Assembly (NCBI GenBank): GCA_020846955.1
Contig: JADLCZ010000020.1
Coordinates: 1 to 16,417, forward strand
DNA from: Candidatus Nomurabacteria bacterium
Lineage (GTDB): Bacteria > Patescibacteriota > Minisyncoccia > Phycocordibacterales > UBA9973
Length of the DNA stretch: 16,417 nucleotides
Direction of reading: 5' to 3'
The position numbers and the translations under genes are program-made. Below the pieces are notes generated by a model, which did not search any database, was not told the DNA's origin, and saw only the letters and a program-made list of their open reading frames with translations. Below, piece after piece: positions 7,140-13,797 of the stretch (its first letter is position 1; every line of letters begins with the position of its first letter).

Positions 7140-7460
7140 ATGGCTACAACAAAAACAAAAATCAAAGAGGTTAAGGTTAAAGAAGTCAAAAATAATTCAG
7201 TTATTCTTGGTCCCCGTATAACAGAAAAGTCAGCCCTAGGATCTGAAAAAGGTAGATACACTTTCAACGTAGCTACAAATACTAACAAGAGTGAAGTAGT
7301 AAAAGCTATTAAGGCAATGTACAAGGTTACACCTGTGAAAATTTCCATAACAATCCGAAAAGAGAAGACAACATTCCGTGGTGGCAGACTTGGTACAAAA
7401 TCTGGTGGCAAGAAAGCGGTCGTGTATTTAAAAAAGGGTGATAAAATTGCATTTGCATAA
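7140..7460 (+). CDS. rplW: 50S ribosomal protein L23
   Basis: A 106-residue L23 (uL23), located at the tunnel exit where it docks trigger factor and SRP. The family core starts near residue 22 (ILGPRITEKSA) and runs through YTFNVATNTNKSEVVKAIKA and the KVTPVKI strand. An N-terminal Lys-rich stretch of about 20 residues precedes it. The spacer to rplD is only TAT, and to rplB six A/T bases. Confidence 0.96.
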   Translation: MATTKTKIKEVKVKEVKNNSVILGPRITEKSALGSEKGRYTFNVATNTNKSEVVKAIKAMYKVTPVKISITIRKEKTTFRGGRLGTKSGGKKAVVYLKKGDKIAFA

Positions 7461-7466
7461 AATAAT

Positions 7467-8318
7467 ATGAAAACATATAGACCAACAACTCCATCAAAAC
7501 GTCACGAAACTACAGTTACATACCGAGGTGTTTTGACTACAAGTACTCCAGAGAAGTCTCTGACACATGGATATAAGCGCTCAGTAGGACGCAACAACCA
7601 AGGCCGTATTACTACACGACATAAAGGTGGTGGTAACAAGCGACTGTACCGTGATGTAGACTTTATGTACAACAAGCATGATATCCCTGCAAAGGTTGCA
7701 ACTATTGAATACGATCCAAATCGTAATGCATTTATTGGATTGGTAGTATATGCCGATGGCGAGAAGCGCTATACAGTATTACCGAAGTCTGTAAAAGTTG
7801 GAGATAAGTTCATTGTTTCTGAGAAAGCCCCACTTACAACCCTCAACCGTTTACCACTATCAGTGATCCCAGTTGGAACATTTGTATACAACGTAGAGGT
7901 CAAGCCAGGTAATGGAGCAAAGATGGTTCGTAGCGCTGGTACATTTGCGCAAGTTGTGGCAAATGATGGTGGTTATACAAACTTGAAAATGCCTTCAACC
8001 GAAGTTCGCAAAGTTAGCGAGAAGTGTTGGGCAACTATTGGTGAAGTTTCAAACTCAGAATATATTTTGCAGAATTATGGTAAAGCTGGTAAAAGCCGAT
8101 GGAAGGGTATCCGCCCTACAGTCCGAGGTAGTGCCATGAACCCAGTAGACCACCCATACGGAGGAGGTGAGGGGGCACAAGGACGAGGACTACGTCGTGC
8201 CAAGAGTGTGTATGGTAAGCCAACAGGTAAAGGCCAAAAGACTCGAACACCAAAGAAATACTCAAACATGTTTGTTGTATCTCGAAGAAAGGTTGGAAAA
8301 TCAAGAAAATCAAAATAG
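7467..8318 (+). CDS. rplB: 50S ribosomal protein L2
   Basis: A 283-residue L2 (uL2), needed for subunit joining and peptidyl transferase centre structure. Family signatures are TTRHKGGGNKRLYRDVDF near residues 50-66 and the C-terminal loop NPVDHPYGGGEG (225-236). The first His of that loop, equivalent to E. coli His229, is kept (His229 here), but the second His of the usual DHPHGGG is Tyr231. The loop is followed by AQGRGLRRAKSVYG, close to other CPR forms. It is the last gene of the first ribosomal block and is followed 16 nt later by a strong terminator. Confidence 0.97.
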   Translation: MKTYRPTTPSKRHETTVTYRGVLTTSTPEKSLTHGYKRSVGRNNQGRITTRHKGGGNKRLYRDVDFMYNKHDIPAKVATIEYDPNRNAFIGLVVYADGEKRYTVLPKSVKVGDKFIVSEKAPLTTLNRLPLSVIPVGTFVYNVEVKPGNGAKMVRSAGTFAQVVANDGGYTNLKMPSTEVRKVSEKCWATIGEVSNSEYILQNYGKAGKSRWKGIRPTVRGSAMNPVDHPYGGGEGAQGRGLRRAKSVYGKPTGKGQKTRTPKKYSNMFVVSRRKVGKSRKSK

Positions 8319-8334
8319 TATTTAGTTAGTATGC

Positions 8335-8360
8335 AAAAAATACCCGCAAGGGTATTTTTT
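8335..8360 (+). terminator. Rho-independent terminator after rplB
   Basis: A perfect 11-bp stem AAAAAATACCC (8335-8345) with GGGTATTTTTT (8350-8360) closes a GCAA tetraloop, and its right arm supplies the U run. The A and U runs make it potentially bidirectional. It ends the tuf-rplB transcription unit. Confidence 0.9.
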
Positions 8361-8362
8361 GA

Positions 8363-8390
8363 TTGTGTTAATTTTTGCGAGTGGTATAAT
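8363..8390 (+). promoter_or_regulatory. Extended -10 promoter at the head of the inserted island
   Basis: TGG directly before a perfect TATAAT (8385-8390) forms an extended -10. The best -35 is TTGTGT (8363-8368), 16 nt upstream and weak. The expected start point is near 8397, two bases before the ATG at 8399, so the mRNA would be essentially leaderless. Confidence 0.75.
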
Positions 8391-8398
8391 TACAATAC

Positions 8399-9046
8399 AT
8401 GATAAATGAGCAGTTGGTGAACTATATAAAGACAGTGGAGGTGCAAGGGTTTAACGAATCGGCTGTTCGAGATGTCTTGGCAAAAGCTGGCTGGCAGAGT
8501 ACTGAAATCGAGGAAGCATATTCACATATGAAGCTCCTAAAGGGTATGCCAGTGCCAGCAGAAACAGCTCAAATAAATATTCCACAACAAACAGTATCTA
8601 TCAATGTTGCAAAACCCACAGTAGCAAGTAGTCCTGTTATTAATCAAAATCACTCAGTTGAGTACAATTCCCCATATAGTATCGGTCTTGCGACAGTACT
8701 TTGTGGAGCTATATTTATACTCCTCAATAAAGTTATAGACGACAGCGAAATATTTACAAATAGTATTAATGCAAAATTGATATTTGATGTCATGCTCATC
8801 GTGCCATTTATAGTAGTTGCTTTCATTTTGCATGAATCCTTCCGAGATCATAAGAAAAAATTCCTTATTATGTCACAACCATATTTCCTTGTTAGCGGAT
8901 TCTTGCTTATAAGATTGCTTTGGGATACTAGTAATTATATTTTGAATGCCAATGCAGCTTATGGAGTTTATGTTGTATTGATACTTATAATTATTGTACT
9001 TACAGGATCGATTCTTTTTATTCAAAAATATATCAAAAGAGATTAA
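8399..9046 (+). CDS. Four-helix membrane protein with UBA-like N-terminal helical domain
   Basis: A 215-residue protein of unknown function. Residues 1-45 look like a small three-helix, UBA-like module (VQGFNESAVRDVLAKAGW, then EIEEAY), a type often seen at the N-terminus of CPR membrane proteins. A flexible Pro/Val/Asn linker follows (46-92). Four transmembrane helices lie at about 93-110, 127-146, 155-175 and 188-209, with a short basic end (KYIKRD). The C-terminal half is similar to the next gene product (PYF-VS motif in helix 3). The start is set by the extended -10 promoter immediately upstream, which suggests a leaderless mRNA. Confidence 0.75.
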   Translation: MINEQLVNYIKTVEVQGFNESAVRDVLAKAGWQSTEIEEAYSHMKLLKGMPVPAETAQINIPQQTVSINVAKPTVASSPVINQNHSVEYNSPYSIGLATVLCGAIFILLNKVIDDSEIFTNSINAKLIFDVMLIVPFIVVAFILHESFRDHKKKFLIMSQPYFLVSGFLLIRLLWDTSNYILNANAAYGVYVVLILIIIVLTGSILFIQKYIKRD

Positions 9047-9050
9047 TTAT

Positions 9051-9506
9051 ATGGCACTCATAATATCACAAGATAGTAATAATGTTTTTAATACAAAGTT
9101 TACCAATACGGGAGGATTTATTGTCACACTTTTGGGCTTGTCACTTTTGGCACTTGCCGAGAGAGTACTGTATGACACAGGCCGTTTGATTGCATTGCCA
9201 CCACTCGACTATTTCGACAATCTGGGTGTGATCATTGTGCATGCAGTTGTGATTATATTTTTCTTAGTTATTGCATTGGTTTTGAATCTATCACTTTCTC
9301 ATAGGCAAGAGCGATATGCAGTAGCACTCGTGCCATATTTTGTAGTGAGTATTATACTTGCTATGCAATTATTGCTTCAAGTTAGTGTGTACTTTATAAA
9401 TCATCATACAACAGTTCAATTCTATATTGTTATGATTGCATTAGTTGCTGTGTGTACATATGGTATATACCTTACTCAGAGTCGCCATAAAATATTAGGG
9501 GAATAA
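9051..9506 (+). CDS. Four-helix membrane protein, paralogue of the preceding gene
   Basis: A 151-residue protein of unknown function with four transmembrane helices: GGFIVTLLGLSLLALAERVL, GVIIVHAVVIIFFLVIALVL, VALVPYFVVSIILAMQLLLQ and FYIVMIALVAVCTYGIYL. Helices 2 to 4 and their spacing parallel the upstream protein (PYFVVS against PYFLVS; LL, S and Y at matching positions), so the pair probably arose by duplication, with the second copy lacking the UBA-like domain. The ATG at 9051 follows TAA and TTAT and is preferred over an in-frame ATG at 8994 that would overlap the upstream gene. Confidence 0.72.
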   Translation: MALIISQDSNNVFNTKFTNTGGFIVTLLGLSLLALAERVLYDTGRLIALPPLDYFDNLGVIIVHAVVIIFFLVIALVLNLSLSHRQERYAVALVPYFVVSIILAMQLLLQVSVYFINHHTTVQFYIVMIALVAVCTYGIYLTQSRHKILGE

Positions 9507-9512
9507 TTTTAT

Positions 9513-9842
9513 ATGGAATTGCCTCCAATTATAACTCCACCACCAGTTCCAATACCAAATAGAGCTATTTCGAAGGAATTTCATAAATCTCAGGCAATTG
9601 TTGCATTGGCATATATACAAGTTGGACTTTTTTTGCTCTCTATTTTGTCATCAGTTTTAGTATTTTTTGATGATTATTATATTAGTAGACCCAGTTTAAT
9701 TTTCATTGTTCCCGCATTAATTATTTTGTTTTCAAAAAATGATTCTACTTACAAAATAGCTAGGATACTATTAATAATTGCTTGCTTTGCTTTTATTGGC
9801 CCATTAGGAAGAACATTATTATTTTTATTTGGAAATTTTTAA
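9513..9842 (+). CDS. Small membrane protein with proline-rich N-terminus
   Basis: A 109-residue protein not assigned to a family. It starts with a proline-rich segment (MELPPIITPPPVPIPN), then hydrophobic helices at about 29-52 (VALAYIQVGLFLLSILSSVL), 58-72 (SLIFIVPALIILF) and 80-106 (ARILLIIACFAFIGPLGRTL). This is probably three helices in the cytoplasmic membrane. It lies 6 nt after the previous gene and 1 nt before the YjdF-like gene, so it is likely co-transcribed with both. Confidence 0.65.
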   Translation: MELPPIITPPPVPIPNRAISKEFHKSQAIVALAYIQVGLFLLSILSSVLVFFDDYYISRPSLIFIVPALIILFSKNDSTYKIARILLIIACFAFIGPLGRTLLFLFGNF

Positions 9843-9843
9843 T

Positions 9844-10431
9844 ATGAAAAAATATTTACCACACATATTATTGAGTCTCTATGTTATCGAAGCAATTGTT
9901 GCAGGTGTACATCCTTATTCACGGAGTGTTTGGTATGCCGAGAATATTCCAATCATGTTGCTTGTTTTATTTATTGTAATTCTCTATTACAGAGGTGTAA
10001 GATTCTCTAATACTGCATATGTCTTGATGTTCATTTTGCCATTTTGGCATACTATCGGTGGGCACTATACATTTGAGCGTGTACCTTTTGATTTCTTTAA
10101 TAATTTATTTGGTTTTGAGCGTAATATGTTCGATCGAGTAGGGCACTATACAGTAGGATTCTACGCATTGCCAATTATTGAGTATATGGTGGATAGGAAG
10201 TTGGTGGCAAATAGAATGCTCGCTGTAACTCACGCAATATATTTTATAGCATTTGTAGCAGTATTTTATGAATGGACAGAATGGTGGTATGCGGCAATTT
10301 ATGGTGGAGAGAGTGGTGCTGCCTTCCTAGGCTCCCAAGGTGATATCTGGGATGCGCAGAAGGATATGTTTATGGATGTATTAGGCGCAATCACTACAGC
10401 AATTTTGTATTTAAGTTTTAAGAAAAAGTAG
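9844..10431 (+). CDS. YjdF/DUF2238 family inner-membrane protein
   Basis: A 195-residue polytopic membrane protein with the signatures of the DUF2238 (YjdF) family: HTIGGHYTFERVPF, ERNMFDRVGHYTVGFYALP and YEWTEWWYAAIYGG, then FLGSQGDIWDAQKDMFMDVL. The many conserved His, Glu, Asp and Trp residues around the membrane helices suggest a metal or substrate site, but no activity is established. About five to six helices can be seen. The ATG at 9844 begins MKKYLPHILL; an in-frame TTG at 9829 would overlap the upstream gene and is less likely. It is followed 20 nt later by the dgkA-like gene, which has its own promoter. Confidence 0.85.
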   Translation: MKKYLPHILLSLYVIEAIVAGVHPYSRSVWYAENIPIMLLVLFIVILYYRGVRFSNTAYVLMFILPFWHTIGGHYTFERVPFDFFNNLFGFERNMFDRVGHYTVGFYALPIIEYMVDRKLVANRMLAVTHAIYFIAFVAVFYEWTEWWYAAIYGGESGAAFLGSQGDIWDAQKDMFMDVLGAITTAILYLSFKKK

Positions 10432-10436
10432 TATTT

Positions 10437-10445
10437 TGGTATACT
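10437..10445 (+). promoter_or_regulatory. Extended -10 promoter for the dgkA-like gene
   Basis: TGG followed by TATACT (10440-10445) repeats the TGGTATA form found before the island and before rpsS. No good -35 is visible. The predicted start point is at or next to the ATG at 10452, giving a leaderless mRNA. Confidence 0.6.
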
Positions 10446-10451
10446 TACAAT

Positions 10452-10844
10452 ATGGAAGAAAAAAATTTAGACAAAAAAAGTTTTTCTATTATTGCTCGGG
10501 CACGGAGCTTCATTCATGCATTTCGTGGGGTTGGGGTTGTGATAAAAACTCAGCATAATGCTTGGGTACATATGTTTTTTGCAGTAGTTACTGTTGTACT
10601 TGGCTATGTCTTGGAGATATCTTCAATAGAATGGATACTAATAGTCTTTGCAATAGGCTTTGTGCTTGTTGCCGAGGCCTTCAATACAGCAATCGAAATT
10701 GATATTGATCTTACAAGCCCAGAATATCATCCATATGCAAAAGCAACAAAGAATGTTGCAGCTGGGGCAGTACTCATATCTGTTATTGTTTCTGTTGTAG
10801 TAGGTTTAATTGTCTTCGTGCCGAAAATTATTGCCTTTTACTAA
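10452..10844 (+). CDS. dgkA: DgkA-family lipid kinase (diacylglycerol/undecaprenol kinase)
   Basis: A 130-residue, three-helix integral membrane kinase of the DgkA family, which phosphorylates diacylglycerol or undecaprenol using ATP at the cytoplasmic membrane. The signature is AEAFNTAIEIDIDLTSPEYH, carrying Glu75, Asn78 and Glu82, equivalent to E. coli Glu69, Asn72 and Glu76. KNVAAGAVL follows. Gram-positive-type members, including undecaprenol kinases, share the AEAFNTAIE and SPEYHP form, so undecaprenol is a likely substrate (inference). Two usual acidic positions are amides: Gln34 in TQHNAWVH where E. coli has Glu28, and Asn101 in KN where the family has KD (E. coli Asp95). The Gln form is probably a subfamily trait; the Asn may affect activity. 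Confidence 0.88.
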   Translation: MEEKNLDKKSFSIIARARSFIHAFRGVGVVIKTQHNAWVHMFFAVVTVVLGYVLEISSIEWILIVFAIGFVLVAEAFNTAIEIDIDLTSPEYHPYAKATKNVAAGAVLISVIVSVVVGLIVFVPKIIAFY

Positions 10845-10859
10845 AGTTAAATATACAAT
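10831..10859 (+). promoter_or_regulatory. Promoter for pyrE-pyrF
   Basis: TTGCCT (10831-10836) and TACAAT (10854-10859) are separated by 17 nt, a near-consensus pair. The -35 lies in the end of the dgkA-like gene. The start point is expected near 10866, three bases before the pyrE ATG at 10869, so this mRNA too would be leaderless. Confidence 0.6.
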
Positions 10860-10868
10860 ATACCCATT

Positions 10869-11495
10869 ATGAAAAATGCCTTAGACATTTTAAAAGAGGC
10901 TGGAGCGATTTTACCAAACGATCATTTTGTGGGGACTTCGGGGCTTCACTTTGATACTTATGTAAATAAAGATGCGCTTTTTCCACATACGAAATTAGCG
11001 AGTGAGATTGGCATGTTATTTGCTCTGAAATACAAGGATGCTGATATTGATACAGTAGTTGCTCCAGCTCTTGGAGGAATCATACTTTCACAATGGACTG
11101 CTTACCACTTAAGTGAGCTTAAAGGTAAAGAAATTTTTGGTATCTATACTGAGAAGACACCAGAGAAAGATCAAATTTTTACTCGAGGATATGATCAATA
11201 TGTGACAGGGAAAAATGTATTAATTATTGAGGACTCAACAGTAACTGGAGGTTCTGTAATAAAAGTGGTAAATGCTGTTAAGAACATAGGAGGCAATATT
11301 GTAGGTGTATGTGTAATGACTAATAAAGATTCTGAAAAAGTAAATTCTGCAACTGTCGGCGCACCATTTGATTGTCTAAACGAATTCAATGTACCAACAT
11401 ACACAGCCGATGCATGCCCAATGTGTAAAGCTGGTGTCCCAATAAATGTAAAAATCGGCCACGGCAAGAAATTTTTAGAAGGGCAAGGTAAATAA
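10869..11495 (+). CDS. pyrE: Orotate phosphoribosyltransferase
   Basis: A 208-residue type I phosphoribosyltransferase that makes orotidine 5'-monophosphate from orotate and PRPP in the cytoplasm. The PRPP-binding motif is VLIIEDSTVTGGS at residues 117-129, and APALGG near 65-70 is the pyrophosphate loop. The C-terminal DACPMCKAGVPI (Cys183, Cys186) matches the CPxC-bearing OPRTs of several thermophile-like and archaeal lineages. GSGLHFD-like TSGLHFDTYVNKD is the N-terminal substrate segment. It lies 4 nt before pyrF, which uses its product directly. No carAB, pyrB, pyrC or pyrD is in this window, so orotate may be made elsewhere or taken up. Confidence 0.93.
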   Translation: MKNALDILKEAGAILPNDHFVGTSGLHFDTYVNKDALFPHTKLASEIGMLFALKYKDADIDTVVAPALGGIILSQWTAYHLSELKGKEIFGIYTEKTPEKDQIFTRGYDQYVTGKNVLIIEDSTVTGGSVIKVVNAVKNIGGNIVGVCVMTNKDSEKVNSATVGAPFDCLNEFNVPTYTADACPMCKAGVPINVKIGHGKKFLEGQGK

Positions 11496-11499
11496 TAAT

Positions 11500-12294
11500 A
11501 TGAACAATAAATACGACATACGAGCAAAGGAGATAGATTCACTACTTTGTGTAGGGTTGGATAGTGACTTTGCAAAGTTGCCCGAGGGATTTCGGGCTTT
11601 AGAATTTCCACAGTTTGAATTCAACAAGTGGATTATTGATCAAACTGCCGAATATACAGCATCTTTCAAGGTAAATAGTGCTTTCTACGAAGCACGTGGG
11701 GATCAAGGTATTCGTGAATTGAAAATGACTATTGATTATATCAATACAAAACATCCAACAATTTTTACAATTCTTGATGCTAAGCGTGCAGATATTGGCA
11801 ATACTAATAATGGCTATGTTGAATTTATTTATGATTGGCTCGGATTTGATTCTTTCACCGTTCATCCATACTTGGGCCACGAAGCAGTACAACCAATTCT
11901 TGATCGTACTGACAAGACTACAATTATTTTATGTCGAACATCGAATCCTGGTGCGCGAGATTTTCAAGACTTAATTGTAGATGGAAAAATGGTTTATGAA
12001 ATTGTTGCAAAAAAAGTTTCGCAAGAATGGAATACAAACAATAATTGTATGATTGTTGTTGGAGCTACTTATCCAGAAGAAATGAAAAAAATAAGAGGGA
12101 TAGTTGGGGATATGACATTCCTAGTTCCAGGTATCGGAGCTCAAGGGGGGAGCGTGGAAGAGGTGGTAAAATCAGGCTTAAATAGCAAGGGTTTGGGACT
12201 TATAATTCATTCAGCTCGGGGGATTATTTTTGCTGAAAACCCTAAATTAGAGGCACAAAATCTACGTGACGAGATAAGGAAATATAGTGCTTGA
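11500..12294 (+). CDS. pyrF: Orotidine 5'-phosphate decarboxylase, type 2
   Basis: A 264-residue TIM-barrel enzyme that decarboxylates OMP to UMP. It belongs to the type 2 group by its length, its N-terminal LCVGLDSD, FKVNSAFYEARG (56-67) and the catalytic block ILDAKRADIGNT (91-102), which supplies the Asp-Lys-Asp charge network. LVPGIGAQGG, with GLIIHSARGI further on, forms the phosphate-binding end. It is co-transcribed with pyrE. It stops with TGA (12292-12294), which shows that TGA is a stop here and not a glycine codon as in Gracilibacteria. That stop overlaps the -35 of the rpsS promoter. Confidence 0.95.
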   Translation: MNNKYDIRAKEIDSLLCVGLDSDFAKLPEGFRALEFPQFEFNKWIIDQTAEYTASFKVNSAFYEARGDQGIRELKMTIDYINTKHPTIFTILDAKRADIGNTNNGYVEFIYDWLGFDSFTVHPYLGHEAVQPILDRTDKTTIILCRTSNPGARDFQDLIVDGKMVYEIVAKKVSQEWNTNNNCMIVVGATYPEEMKKIRGIVGDMTFLVPGIGAQGGSVEEVVKSGLNSKGLGLIIHSARGIIFAENPKLEAQNLRDEIRKYSA

Positions 12295-12317
12295 CTATTG
12301 ATTCACTTTGGTATAAT
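12291..12317 (+). promoter_or_regulatory. Promoter for the second ribosomal block (rpsS onward)
   Basis: TTGACT (12291-12296) and a perfect TATAAT (12312-12317) preceded by TGG form an extended -10 promoter; the 15-nt spacer is short, which the extended -10 can compensate. The start point is near 12324, leaving a leader of about 30 nt. Confidence 0.8.
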
Positions 12318-12329
12318 ATACACCTTACG

Positions 12330-12343
12330 AGCTCTGTAGAGCT
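12330..12343 (+). promoter_or_regulatory. Short hairpin in the rpsS leader
   Basis: AGCTC (12330-12334) pairs with GAGCT (12339-12343) around TGTA, and is followed by TTATTTTATAT before the ATG. It is too weak for a firm terminator but sits just after the start point, so it may affect mRNA stability or initiation. Confidence 0.4.
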
Positions 12344-12354
12344 TTATTTTATAT

Positions 12355-12699
12355 ATGACAAGATCACTTAAAAAAGGACCATACGTAGACGAGCGACTTT
12401 TGAAAAAAATCGCTGGTAAGAAACCAATCGAAACAGGTATGATAAAGACCTGGTCTCGTGCGTGCCAAATTTCTCCTGAAATGGTTGGATTTATGTTCGG
12501 AGTACACAATGGTAAGGTTCATGTAGAAGTATTGGTTACAGAAGACATGGTAGGACACCGTTTAGGAGAATTTTCTCTTACACGTAAGTTCGTACGTCAT
12601 GGAGGTAAAATGCAAAAGGAACTAGAGCAAAAGAAAAAGGAAGCTGAAATCACAGCTGCCAAGGCCGCAAAATCTACAACTGATACTAAGAAAAAATAA
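12355..12699 (+). CDS. rpsS: 30S ribosomal protein S19
   Basis: A 114-residue S19 (uS19) of the 30S head. It opens with the invariant MTRSLKKGPYVDERLLKKI and has the core TWSRACQISPEMVGFMFGVHNGKVHVEVLV (seen in two overlapping parts) and MVGHRLGEFSLTRKF. The standard protein ends near residue 90; here an extra Lys/Glu/Ala-rich tail of about 24 residues follows (EQKKKEAEITAAKAAK). In most bacteria S19 follows L2 directly; here about 4 kb separates them and it has its own promoter. Confidence 0.97.
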   Translation: MTRSLKKGPYVDERLLKKIAGKKPIETGMIKTWSRACQISPEMVGFMFGVHNGKVHVEVLVTEDMVGHRLGEFSLTRKFVRHGGKMQKELEQKKKEAEITAAKAAKSTTDTKKK

Positions 12700-12708
12700 T
12701 AACTATTT

Positions 12709-13125
12709 ATGAAAGCTTCACTTAAAAATTACAGACAGTCTCCTCGCAAAGTCCGCTTAGTCGGTGATTTGTTGAAGGGTAAAAGTATAGTTGTTGCTCA
12801 AACAGAGCTTCGCAACTTAATTAAGCGTGCAAGTTTACCAATGATGAAATTGCTTGATTCAGCTGTTGCAAATGCAAAGTTGCAAGGAATGGATATAAAT
12901 AATCTGGTTGTAGCAAATGTAACTGTAAACAAGGGCCTAGTTATGAAGCGTTCTATGCCACGTGCTCGTGGGTCAGCATCACGAATCAACAAGCGTACAA
13001 GTCATGTATTGTTAACTTTGAAAGCAGTAGGGCCAAAAACAGAAGCTAAAAAAGTAGCAAAAAAGGTTGTTGCCAAGAAAGCCCCTAAAGCAAAGGTTTT
13101 AAAAGCTAAGAAAGAAGATAAATAA
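12709..13125 (+). CDS. rplV: 50S ribosomal protein L22
   Basis: A 138-residue L22 (uL22), whose beta-hairpin reaches into the exit tunnel. The start KASLKNYRQSPRKVRLVGDL and the hairpin region MKRSMPRARGSASRINKRTS are typical, with the strand HVLLTLKAV closing the fold. The final 30 residues are a Lys/Ala/Val-rich tail (KKVAKKVVAKKAPKAK) beyond the usual end, as in S19. It is 4 nt from rpsC. Confidence 0.96.
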   Translation: MKASLKNYRQSPRKVRLVGDLLKGKSIVVAQTELRNLIKRASLPMMKLLDSAVANAKLQGMDINNLVVANVTVNKGLVMKRSMPRARGSASRINKRTSHVLLTLKAVGPKTEAKKVAKKVVAKKAPKAKVLKAKKEDK

Positions 13126-13129
13126 TTAT

Positions 13130-13792
13130 ATGTCAAAAGTAGTACACCCATATGCTCATAGATTAGTCATACTTCGCGGTTGGAAAAGCCGTTGGATAGC
13201 TCGCAAAAATTACGCTACAAATTTAGCAGGTGATGTTCTTATTCGCCGTTTCTTAGACAAGAAATTGCGTGGTATGTATATATCGACTGTTGATATAGAG
13301 CGCAATAACAAGAGCTTGAAAATTCTTGTACACACATCTCGCCCTGGTATGATTATCGGCCGAAGTGGTGAGGGTGCTGCCAAGCTAAAGGCTGAATTGT
13401 TGAAGTCACTTTCAAAGAGTAAAATCAGTCTTCCAGAAGAAGTGAAGTTCGATATTATCGAAGTTACAAATCCAGACGCAGACGCTGCTATCGTAGCATA
13501 CAGTATTGCAGAGGGCTTAGAGAAGCGCTTGCCATACCGAAGAGTATTGAAGCAAATGATCGAGAAGGTGATGGCTGCTCGTGGAGTAAAAGGAGCACGT
13601 ATATTCATCGGAGGCCGTCTTGGTGGAGCTGAAATCGCTCGTACAGAACAGATCAAGAAAGGAAGTATTCCTTTGCAGACATTCCGTGCAGACGTAGATT
13701 TCGCTCGTGAGAAGGCTCATATGACATATGGTGATATTGGTATCAAAGTATGGATATACCGTGGAGAAATTTTTAATGAAGATAAAAAATAA
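13130..13792 (+). CDS. rpsC: 30S ribosomal protein S3
   Basis: A 220-residue S3 (uS3), lining the mRNA entry channel with helicase-related function. The N-terminal VHPYAHRLVILRGWKSRW aligns with the usual KVHPIGFRLG start. A KH domain carries GMIIGRSG (73-80). The C-terminal domain has AARGVKGARIFIGGRLGGAE and ARTEQIKKGSIPLQTFRADV, with the final VWIYRGE. The start follows TAA and TTAT, the recurring spacer of this genome. Confidence 0.97.
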   Translation: MSKVVHPYAHRLVILRGWKSRWIARKNYATNLAGDVLIRRFLDKKLRGMYISTVDIERNNKSLKILVHTSRPGMIIGRSGEGAAKLKAELLKSLSKSKISLPEEVKFDIIEVTNPDADAAIVAYSIAEGLEKRLPYRRVLKQMIEKVMAARGVKGARIFIGGRLGGAEIARTEQIKKGSIPLQTFRADVDFAREKAHMTYGDIGIKVWIYRGEIFNEDKK

Positions 13793-13797
13793 TTTTT

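Noticed and set aside
12288..12294. TGA recoded to glycine, as in Gracilibacteria and SR1
   Set aside because: pyrF ends naturally at TGA with normal length, and no conserved gene here has in-frame TGA.
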